A stretch of 9,375 nucleotides of DNA, from NCBI GenBank assembly GCA_964638165.1, contig CAZWYJ010000045.1, positions 1-9,375 of the forward strand, given 5' to 3'. The position numbers and the translations under genes were made by a program. The notes under the pieces were generated by a model. It did not search any database, had not been told where the DNA came from, and saw nothing but the letters and a program-made list of their open reading frames with translations. The stretch is from 2-12-FULL-60-25 sp964638165. GTDB taxonomy: Bacteria; Patescibacteriota; Patescibacteriia; 2-12-FULL-60-25. Shown here piece by piece: positions 1-5,377 of this stretch (the first letter of the stretch is position 1; every line of letters starts with the position of its first letter).

Positions 1-1780
1 CCTCGGCGTTCGGAATGGAACTACCGATCTGCTCATCCGTCCACGATGCCGTTGCAAGCGTCCGCTCCCCAAACTGCACGCCACCCGCCGTTGATCCGAA
101 TCCGGATCCGATGAGAGAAAAGACCGTTCCGGGTTGTCCAACATTCGGAACCGCGGCACAGAGCCCCGGACGGAGCGTATCATTCACCACGAAATCTCCG
201 ATGGCGGGAGGAGGTTCGGCATTCGTGGCATCCGAAAGATCGCTCACGGCATTCGTCAAACGAATCGGGCCCGTCTGTGCGCCAGCGGGAACGGCCACGA
301 TGACTTCGCGAGGAGACCATGATGAAACACCCGACTCCGCACACGAAAGAGGGGCAAACGCCTCCACCGGAGTCGTCGAACCCAAAAATGTAACGGATCC
401 GTTCGTGCCAAAATTCGATCCGCGAATGGTGACGAACGACCCCGGCGCGCCGTCAAGCGGATCCACTCCGGTAATAATCGGCTGCTCCACGCAAAAACCG
501 TTCGTACATACGCCGGATGCGCACTGCGTTCCATTCGTACACTCTGCATTAGAACATGCCCCGCACGAATCCGCAGACGCCGGATCTCCGCCACAGTCAA
601 TACCCGTCTCCCCCTCGTTTCGCACGCCGTCAAAACAGTGAGAAGGTCGAATGACAACCGAGACAGGATTAGCCGTGGCCGAACCCGAATCAACGTCATA
701 CCCCGTGGCGCTCAACTCCCGTATTGACCCGGGAGCGATGCCGGCCGTATCCCACTGGACATGCGCGTCAAACTGACGCGGACTGTCCCCTGTTGGCGCG
801 GAATCGCCAATCGGATTCCCGTTATCCGTAAACGACACATACGAAACAGCCGTCTCATCACGAATGAATGCACTCACATCAACCAGCGCATCCGCGGAAA
901 CCGAGAAGCCATTAAGCGGATACGTCATGTAAATCTGCGGGGGCGTGACATCAACAGCCGATCCTGTACGGAAACGGCCTTCGCAATCCGGCGCGAATCC
1001 GCCACATGCCACGGCCTGATCCGCCGTGGAGCGAAGCGTAGGAGAAACCTGAACGCGAAACTCCGTATTCTCATCAAAGCAGAAGCGGTCTTGATTCGGC
1101 GCCGGACACGAGGCATTCGGACGGAATCGTACCGCAGATCCCACAACCTCCACCGTTCCCGCGACCGCAGCACCGTCTGATACGCGCTCGACGGTAATCG
1201 CTCCCGCGGCCTGCGCACTCTCCGGATCCACCGGAGACGTAAAGACGATCTTGACGATAACCTTTCTGGTATCAACGCTTCCCGAAGGCGTGATCGAGAT
1301 GATGCGGAACTGCGCGGATCCGCCACCGCCACCAAATCCACCACCGCCACCGGGCGTCGTTGTCCCTCCCCCTCCGCCAACACCCGTCGCTTCCATGAGA
1401 CGCGTAATCACGTATCGAGCAATGGCCCAACTCAATAGGATGATAATGAGTCCAATAATCGCATTTCGAATATATGCGATGGCTTTCTGCACCTTCGCCG
1501 CATCGCCTCCGGCCGTCATGTAGAGGAATCCCGCGTAGAGAATCAGGATCACCATGAGGAACCCGAGCACGCCCAAAGCCACATTGATCACGCGAACCGC
1601 GATCACGCGCGGATCCGATGCCGGAAGATTAACCGTGGCACCTACGGCATCCAGCCCCGCTGTCAATCCGCCCGTGCCACCCGTCTGAGCCAATGCCATC
1701 GGTGGATGGCCGAACAGAGTAATACCCGCGACCGCAAGCGCGACGCAGGCAAAAAGGACGAAGGCGAGACGTTTCATCAT
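1..1780 (-). CDS. T4SS pilin-like protein fused to Ig-like and IPT/TIG domains (C-terminus beyond window)
   Basis: The frame is open from an ATG at 1780 to the window edge (593 codons), so the C-terminus is missing. Residues 1-32 look like a signal peptide ending near ALAQ. Residues 58-88 and 105-127 are two membrane helices around the loop MTAGGDAAKVQKA; this is the two-helix pattern of the type IV secretion pilin (VirB2-like) family common in CPR bacteria. A glycine-rich linker (about 134-154) leads to outside domains. These are a Big_5-like Ig domain (about 157-275), a second Ig-like domain starting at TPPQIYMTYP (about 279-378), a Cys-rich module with the GIDCGG motif (about 381-430), an IPT/TIG domain (about 434-530) and the start of a second TIG (from about 541). 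The start overlaps the preceding stop as ATGA, and a second ATG follows at once. No SD is visible, so coupled translation is likely. I infer a surface adhesin or fibre subunit; the exact role is unknown. Confidence 0.85.
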   Translation of the reverse strand, partial: MMKRLAFVLFACVALAVAGITLFGHPPMALAQTGGTGGLTAGLDAVGATVNLPASDPRVIAVRVINVALGVLGFLMVILILYAGFLYMTAGGDAAKVQKAIAYIRNAIIGLIIILLSWAIARYVITRLMEATGVGGGGGTTTPGGGGGFGGGGGSAQFRIISITPSGSVDTRKVIVKIVFTSPVDPESAQAAGAITVERVSDGAAVAGTVEVVGSAVRFRPNASCPAPNQDRFCFDENTEFRVQVSPTLRSTADQAVACGGFAPDCEGRFRTGSAVDVTPPQIYMTYPLNGFSVSADALVDVSAFIRDETAVSYVSFTDNGNPIGDSAPTGDSPRQFDAHVQWDTAGIAPGSIRELSATGYDVDSGSATANPVSVVIRPSHCFDGVRNEGETGIDCGGDPASADSCGACSNAECTNGTQCASGVCTNGFCVEQPIITGVDPLDGAPGSFVTIRGSNFGTNGSVTFLGSTTPVEAFAPLSCAESGVSSWSPREVIVAVPAGAQTGPIRLTNAVSDLSDATNAEPPPAIGDFVVNDTLRPGLCAAVPNVGQPGTVFSLIGSGFGSTAGGVQFGERTLATASWTDEQIGSSIPNAE

Positions 1781-2193
1781 AACGATGGATCTGCAAGGTA
1801 GGGGGGAATTTCACCACCGGAGACTGCGCCGGAAATAGACGTGAGGACGAAGCGCGCAATACCCCATGCGGAAAGGATGATGATGAGGCCGATAATCGCA
1901 TTCCGGATAATCGCGCCCGCCTGCTCTGTCTTCTCCTTCTTCCCCCCGCTAAACAGAAACAGCATTCCTCCCCACAGAATCATCACCAGAGTAATAATGC
2001 CGATAAACTGAAGGGCGATATTGATCAGGCGAATGATGATCGCTCGAGGATCGCCTTCGGGAAGATTAATCGTGGACCCGATATCGAACATGCCAAGATC
2101 CACCGCCGAGGCGGCCGATGCCGTAGAAACGGCAAACGTCGCGACAGTAGCCGTGGCGACACAGAAAACGAGTCCGAAAAATCGTGCACGCAT
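1777..2193 (-). CDS. Short T4SS pilin-like protein (two membrane helices, no Ig tail)
   Basis: This 138-residue protein has a signal peptide (about 1-30, ending in ASAAS), a short lead segment with NLPEGDPR, helix 1 (about 51-82), a basic loop SGGKKEKTEQAGA, helix 2 (about 98-120) and a short tail. It aligns along its core with the next gene downstream: both have NLP..DPR before helix 1 and IRNAIIGLIIIL in helix 2, so they are paralogues. The layout and length fit the VirB2-like pilin family of CPR bacteria, and it is the best candidate in the cluster for a bulk subunit (inference). The ORF could start as far up as 2340, but that extension reads through a palindromic repeat. The ATG at 2193 has an AAAGG six bases upstream and begins a proper signal peptide. 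The stop TGA overlaps the start of the next gene. Confidence 0.85.
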   Translation of the reverse strand: MRARFFGLVFCVATATVATFAVSTASAASAVDLGMFDIGSTINLPEGDPRAIIIRLINIALQFIGIITLVMILWGGMLFLFSGGKKEKTEQAGAIIRNAIIGLIIILSAWGIARFVLTSISGAVSGGEIPPYLADPSL

Positions 2194-2199
2194 AGGGAA

Positions 2200-2204
2200 C
2201 CTTT
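2200..2204 (-). promoter_or_regulatory. Ribosome binding site of the short pilin
   Basis: On the minus strand AAAGG lies six bases before the ATG at 2193. It decides this start over the longer open frame. Its three A residues are also the tip of the outer arm of the palindrome at 2202-2333, so folding of that palindrome could affect ribosome access (inference). Confidence 0.6.
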
Positions 2205-2333
2205 GAAAAACGATGAGTTGCGACGGGCGCCGAAGCCCCGAGACTTTTGCGAGGGGAAAAAATGACAAAAACGTATTGGAAATACGTTGAGGAATTTTTG
2301 AGCGAAGCACTAGCAAGTCGCGTTTTTCAGAAA
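2202..2333. repeat. Palindromic intergenic repeat, copy 1
   Basis: The left arm TTTGAAAAACG (2202-2212) is mirrored by CGTTTTTCA (2321-2329). The core holds a perfect eight-base hairpin, AACGTATT (2270-2277) and AATACGTT (2281-2288) around GGA, and a GGGC/GCCC pair (2225-2228, 2235-2238). Bases 2202-2228 match 4779-4805 with one mismatch in 27. Bases 2304-2329 match 4862-4887 with three mismatches in 26. The cores are different. It fills nearly the whole gap between two pilin genes. Confidence 0.8.
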
Positions 2334-2342
2334 TTCCCATAT

Positions 2343-4187
2343 CTAGGGCGTAAATGAGCAGTCAGCCTGCGACGGTTCGTTCAAGCAACAATTCGGGGTG
2401 CCGACGCATTCCGTTGAGCCCGCCGGGTTAAAACAGTTCTGATACGCATTACGGATACCCGAGAAGAGGAATGGGTCGTACATCGTGCTCGATGCGTACA
2501 TGCGATGCCGAATGAACGCCTCGCTCTTGGCCGGAGTTTGCGCCAGAGACGTTACCGGCTCATTCGCATCCGTGAGGAAAGACTGACCCGTGGACCACCA
2601 GAACGTATCATTGTATTCCGCCGACTCATTCGGGACGATCGTGGCCGTATCCGTGTTCCACGTAGAACCCTGAAGAACGGAGTTGAAACGAACACTCACC
2701 GGTTCAAACGGATCAACGTTCGATCGCCCTTCATCATCTTCGCTCGCCGGCGGATACGTCATCTCGATGGTTGGAGGATCGAGGTTGATATCATTCGTCA
2801 ATCCGAATCTCCACGATGCGTCATCGAGTCCGCGACCCTGCGTCACCCCATCCGCATTCCCATCCAAGGAGTTGGCAGCCATGTCCACGGCTCCATCATA
2901 CCCCGCGGCAAGGAACTGCGCCGTGGGCCCGGTTCCCTCAATCGTCGCCGCGTGCGCGATGACTTCCACATCCGGACCGCCTTCCGGCAAACAGTACATC
3001 GTCTCTCCGCAAGTATTCACCCCGCACTCTAATGAAGGAACGAATTCGACGACGCGATACTCGTTGGAAATTGCATACGACCCCTCCACCGGATTCCCAC
3101 TCGCCAAAACTGCCATGTTCTCAAAACCGATTGCCGTATTTCCGGTAACCGCCGTTGGATCCATAGCCTCGCTGAACAAGAACTGGATGATCGCATTGCG
3201 GTCCGCCCGCGTCCCCGCCCGAGGGAACATCCCGATCAGTCGCGGAGGCTCCGTGTCAATGAGCGTACTCGTCTCAAATGACCAGCGATACCCATCGCCA
3301 AAACGACCCGTGAAAGCCGGTGTCCCGTCCTCAAGAAGAACGCCTCCGGCACCCGCATTCAACGCAACCGTGTAATTCACGTTCTCCGTGGCGGTTCCGA
3401 TCGGGTTTACCGGGCGAAAGACGAACGTGCGCCGATCGTTCGTAAATCGCACGCGAACCTGATCCGAACGCAAACGCGCATCCGTTCCGTCCGCTGTTAC
3501 ATACACCTGAACGACAGCATCATTAATTCCTTCAGTCACCGCATCATCCGAACGATCCTCCGGGGTTCCGCCGTCATTGTAATCCTGGATGATGGACCGG
3601 AGCGCGATCGGACGCTTGAACGTAACGATGATCGAGGTATTGCGCACAACCCCCGTGGCATCGCGTGGCGGATAGTGCGATTCGATGATGCCTCCGCCAA
3701 GTGAACCCGCAGAACCGACGAAACCTCCACCTATCGCGCCACCCCCAATCATCGTTCCACCCCCATTCACGTTCCCAAGCCACCCCATGACAAATCGAAC
3801 GATCGCGAATGCGGACGCGATAATGACCAATCCGATAACCGCGTTCTTAATGTATTTCTGAGCCTTCTCAACCTTTCCCGCATCTCCCCCGGCCGTCATC
3901 CAGAGCCAACCGGCATACAAAATAAGCCCCAGCAAAATAATCCCGCAGAGACTCAGAAAAACATTGATGACCGTTCCGATGATCGTGAGAAGATCCGTGG
4001 ACCCCACGCCGGCCGTTTGAGCAACCTGATTCACCTGATCTGTCGCGCCGGCAATGCCACCCTGCTGGGCGTGAACAGACGGCACGCTCACAAAAATGAC
4101 CGCGCCCGCCACAAAGGCGGTCACGAGACCACGCAAGGCTTTGCGCCCGCGAATGAACGAGGAGAATTCGGTTGCGTTCCGAGGCAT
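2343..4187 (-). CDS. T4SS pilin-like protein fused to Ig-like domains
   Basis: From the ATG at 4187 the protein has 614 residues. Residues 1-40 form a signal peptide (basic start, hydrophobic 20-36, likely cut after VHA). Helix 1 (about 66-97) is followed by the loop MTAGGDAGKVEKAQK and helix 2 (about 115-136), closely matching the pilin module of the last gene in the cluster. A Gly-rich linker (138-167) leads to three Ig-like segments: about 168-308, 313-460 (PPRLIGMFPRAG and FSEAMDP, Big_5/SbsA-like) and 470-560. A Cys-rich end follows, with CFNPAG..CVGTPNCC. The frame is open back to 4343, but that part lies inside yqeY and across its terminator, so I reject it. No SD precedes 4187, so the start rests on the signal peptide. 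It is probably the first gene of the pilin cluster. Inferred role: surface-exposed pilin with adhesive or structural tail. Confidence 0.85.
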   Translation of the reverse strand: MPRNATEFSSFIRGRKALRGLVTAFVAGAVIFVSVPSVHAQQGGIAGATDQVNQVAQTAGVGSTDLLTIIGTVINVFLSLCGIILLGLILYAGWLWMTAGGDAGKVEKAQKYIKNAVIGLVIIASAFAIVRFVMGWLGNVNGGGTMIGGGAIGGGFVGSAGSLGGGIIESHYPPRDATGVVRNTSIIVTFKRPIALRSIIQDYNDGGTPEDRSDDAVTEGINDAVVQVYVTADGTDARLRSDQVRVRFTNDRRTFVFRPVNPIGTATENVNYTVALNAGAGGVLLEDGTPAFTGRFGDGYRWSFETSTLIDTEPPRLIGMFPRAGTRADRNAIIQFLFSEAMDPTAVTGNTAIGFENMAVLASGNPVEGSYAISNEYRVVEFVPSLECGVNTCGETMYCLPEGGPDVEVIAHAATIEGTGPTAQFLAAGYDGAVDMAANSLDGNADGVTQGRGLDDASWRFGLTNDINLDPPTIEMTYPPASEDDEGRSNVDPFEPVSVRFNSVLQGSTWNTDTATIVPNESAEYNDTFWWSTGQSFLTDANEPVTSLAQTPAKSEAFIRHRMYASSTMYDPFLFSGIRNAYQNCFNPAGSTECVGTPNCCLNEPSQADCSFTP

Positions 4188-4220
4188 GGGACGGAGACGG
4201 CGCCGATCTGTCTGCAGAAG

Positions 4221-4247
4221 GCCCGACAACGATGTCCGGACTCGGGC
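4221..4247. promoter_or_regulatory. Small hairpin upstream of the first pilin-Ig gene
   Basis: GCCCGA (4221-4226) pairs with TCGGGC (4242-4247) around a 15-base loop that contains the palindrome TCCGGA. It lies between the yqeY terminator and the pilin start, about 34 bases before the ATG, so it would be in the leader of the pilin transcript. No T-run follows on either side. A regulatory role is only a guess. Confidence 0.35.
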
Positions 4248-4262
4248 AGAGAATCTCACTCT

Positions 4263-4300
4263 AAAAAAATCTGTTGACGAGAAAATGACTTGTAACAGAT
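4263..4300 (-). terminator. Intrinsic terminator of yqeY
   Basis: On the minus strand the stem ATCTGTT (4300-4294) pairs with AACAGAT (4275-4269). Partial pairing of ACAAG with CTCGT continues inside it, and seven T residues follow directly. The stem begins two bases after the yqeY stop codon. This is the clearest terminator in the window and separates the rpsU-yqeY unit from the pilin cluster. Confidence 0.85.
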
Positions 4301-4302
4301 CC

Positions 4303-4749
4303 TCATGGAATGAGAAGACGCTGGACGATCGCTCGGACGGCATTCCCGTCCGCGCGGCCCTCCACCGCCTTCATCGCTACTCCCATGGCTTTTCCAAGAT
4401 CAGACGCACCCGTAATCCCGGCTGCATCGATCGCTTCCTTTACGACTCGCTCCACATCTTCCGCGGGCATCTGTTGTGGCAGGTACCGATCCAGAATGAC
4501 GAGTTCCGCTTTCTGCTTTTCCGCAAGATCCACTCGACCGGCCTTCTCAAAATCCGAAAGCGCATCCAAAAACTGCTTCTTCATGGTCTTCAAAACCGCA
4601 AGCGAATCTTCGTCGGTCAAATCCTGACCGAGATCAATCCGCTTATTCTTCAACGACGAATGGACGAGCCGGAGCGTGGAAAGCTCTAGCTCGTCCTTCT
4701 TCTTCATCGCCGACACAACGTCGGATGCAATTTGTTCAGCAATCGTCAT
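4303..4749 (-). CDS. yqeY: GatB/YqeY domain-containing protein
   Basis: The 148-residue protein matches the YqeY family over its full usual length. It starts with an N-terminal helical half (MTIAEQIASDVVSAMKKKDE, then LSTLRLVHSSLKN.RIDLG). The middle contains LAVLKTMKKQ and AEKQKAELVILDRYLPQQM, and the C-terminal half has DLGKAMGVAMKAVEGRADGNAV, all typical signatures. The family resembles the tail domain of GatB, the amidotransferase subunit that makes Gln-tRNA or Asn-tRNA. The role of the stand-alone protein is unclear, although tRNA-related work is the usual suggestion. It lies downstream of rpsU, a linkage seen in many bacteria, with a palindromic repeat between them. The ATG at 4749 has no visible SD. 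A strong terminator follows the TGA stop. Confidence 0.92.
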   Translation of the reverse strand: MTIAEQIASDVVSAMKKKDELELSTLRLVHSSLKNKRIDLGQDLTDEDSLAVLKTMKKQFLDALSDFEKAGRVDLAEKQKAELVILDRYLPQQMPAEDVERVVKEAIDAAGITGASDLGKAMGVAMKAVEGRADGNAVRAIVQRLLIP

Positions 4750-4778
4750 GTTTGGAATGTCGCAATGACGGAAGGGCG

Positions 4779-4889
4779 TTTGAAAAACGATGAGTCGCGA
4801 CGGGCTGGAAGGAGAATATCTGCGAGACGTACATAATGGTACGTTGAGCAGATATTCGACTGAAGCCCTAGCGAATCGCGTTTTTCAAA
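4779..4889. repeat. Palindromic intergenic repeat, copy 2
   Basis: This is a nested hairpin of 111 bases. Outer arms TTTGAAAAACG (4779-4789) and CGTTTTTCAAA (4879-4889) are perfect 11-base complements. Inside are TCGC/GCGA and GGGCT/AGCCC pairs, then GAATATCTGC (4814-4823) with GCAGATATTC (4848-4857), then ACGTAC (4827-4832) with GTACGT (4839-4844). Its ends nearly match those of the copy at 2202-2333. It lies between rpsU and yqeY, 30 bases before the yqeY start. No coding capacity. Confidence 0.85.
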
Positions 4890-4899
4890 TGTCCTTGGT

Positions 4900-5154
4900 T
4901 TAACGGCGGTGCGACTTACGCTTGGGCTCTTCCTTCAACTGACCAGTCTTCAACTGATATTCGTACTGCGTCTTCTTTGACTGACGGCGAAGAGCGCTTT
5001 CACGGCTCTTATTCCGATTCGGGTCCGGCTTATGGAAACGAATCTTCTTTGATTGAAGATTCCTTCCGCTCTGCTGATACCGACGCTGGAAGCGACGCAA
5101 CAGTGCATCGAAGCTTTCTCCTTTCTTACGCTTTACTTCAACGGACAGATGCAA
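4900..5154 (-). CDS. rpsU: 30S ribosomal protein bS21
   Basis: The 84-residue basic protein shows the bS21 core LSVEVKRKKGESFDALLRRF (about 3-22), then RRYQQSGRNLQSKKIRFH. The tail is long and basic (PNRNKSRESALRRQSKKTQ to RKSHRR), so it is somewhat longer than the 58-71 residues usual in the family. bS21 sits on the 30S platform beside the 3' end of 16S rRNA, where the anti-SD lies. The start codon is TTG: the codon just before it in frame is TGA (5157-5155), and no ATG precedes the conserved core. A CTG at codon 3 is the only other early option. A strong AAAGGAG precedes it. yqeY follows, as in many bacteria. The gap upstream holds a promoter and a foldable leader. Confidence 0.93.
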   Translation of the reverse strand: MHLSVEVKRKKGESFDALLRRFQRRYQQSGRNLQSKKIRFHKPDPNRNKSRESALRRQSKKTQYEYQLKTGQLKEEPKRKSHRR

Positions 5155-5165
5155 TCAACTCCTTT
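5155..5165 (-). promoter_or_regulatory. Strong SD of rpsU, with in-frame stop next to the TTG start
   Basis: AAAGGAG (5165-5159) is followed by TTGA and then the TTG start at 5154. The TGA at 5157-5155 is in frame and rules out any longer protein. The four-base spacing is a little short. This is the best SD in the window; most neighbouring starts have none. Confidence 0.8.
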
Positions 5166-5184
5166 CTGATTAGAGGGATAAACA

Positions 5185-5230
5185 GCACTGCAAACCGATC
5201 AGACCTTCGGCTCAATACGAGGAGCAGTAC
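5185..5230 (-). promoter_or_regulatory. Possible structured leader of rpsU
   Basis: In the minus-strand transcript GUACUGC (5230-5224) can pair with GCAGUGC (5191-5185) through seven pairs with one G-U. Inside this lies a second stem, CCGA (5210-5207) with UCGG (5198-5195). Both fall in the roughly 79-base leader between the predicted start of transcription (near 5233) and the SD. This may be a regulatory site for a ribosomal protein gene, but the stems are short and could be chance. Confidence 0.35.
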
Positions 5231-5239
5231 CGTGGTGCC

Positions 5240-5268
5240 AGAATACGCCTTTTGCAAGAATGCGTCAA
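5240..5268 (-). promoter_or_regulatory. Sigma70-type promoter of rpsU-yqeY
   Basis: On the minus strand TTGACG (5268-5263, five of six consensus bases) is followed by a 17-base spacer and TATTCT (5245-5240, four of six). It lies upstream of rpsU and downstream of hisS, so rpsU-yqeY probably forms its own transcript. Confidence 0.65.
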
Positions 5269-5299
5269 TGCGGAGGGATGGCTATCTAAGCCATAAACA

Positions 5300-5336
5300 C
5301 CAAACCCCACATGCCTCTTCGACACGCGGGGTTTGG
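5300..5336 (-). terminator. Long stem-loop downstream of hisS, possible terminator
   Basis: On the minus strand CCAAACCCCGCGUG pairs with CAUGUGGGGUUUGG in 14 continuous pairs, two of them G-U, around a nine-base loop. On the plus strand the same two positions would be C-A mismatches, so the minus-strand RNA is the better folder. It starts about 42 bases after the hisS stop. The following UGUUUAUGG is only weakly T-rich, so the terminator call is uncertain. A smaller TGGCT/AGCCA pair follows near 5278-5292. Confidence 0.5.
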
Positions 5337-5377
5337 AATTTGGATTTTAGGGTATGGCTGTGCAACCCACCGACAGA

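Noticed and set aside
15..641. A 208-codon plus-strand open frame at the window start
   Set aside because: It is antisense to the TIG and Cys-rich part of the long pilin fusion and shows no domain of its own.
2194..2340. Longer N-terminus for the short pilin, starting at 2340
   Set aside because: The extra residues would be encoded by the palindromic repeat and would place the signal peptide in mid-protein; the ATG at 2193 has an SD.
2683..3375. A 230-codon plus-strand open frame
   Set aside because: It lies antisense inside the pilin-Ig gene, whose protein has a signal peptide, membrane helices and recognisable domains. The antisense product has none.
4188..4343. Longer N-terminus for the first pilin fusion, starting at 4343
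   Set aside because: It would overlap the end of yqeY and read through a strong terminator, and would bury the signal peptide.
4757..4772. Remnant of the widespread CGTCATTGCGA-type dispersed repeat before yqeY
   Set aside because: Only about a dozen bases match a motif recalled from other genomes, which is too short to separate from chance.
5155..5377. tRNA gene in the gap between hisS and rpsU
   Set aside because: No T-loop consensus or acceptor-stem pairing was found on either strand; the gap is better explained by a stem-loop, a promoter and a leader.
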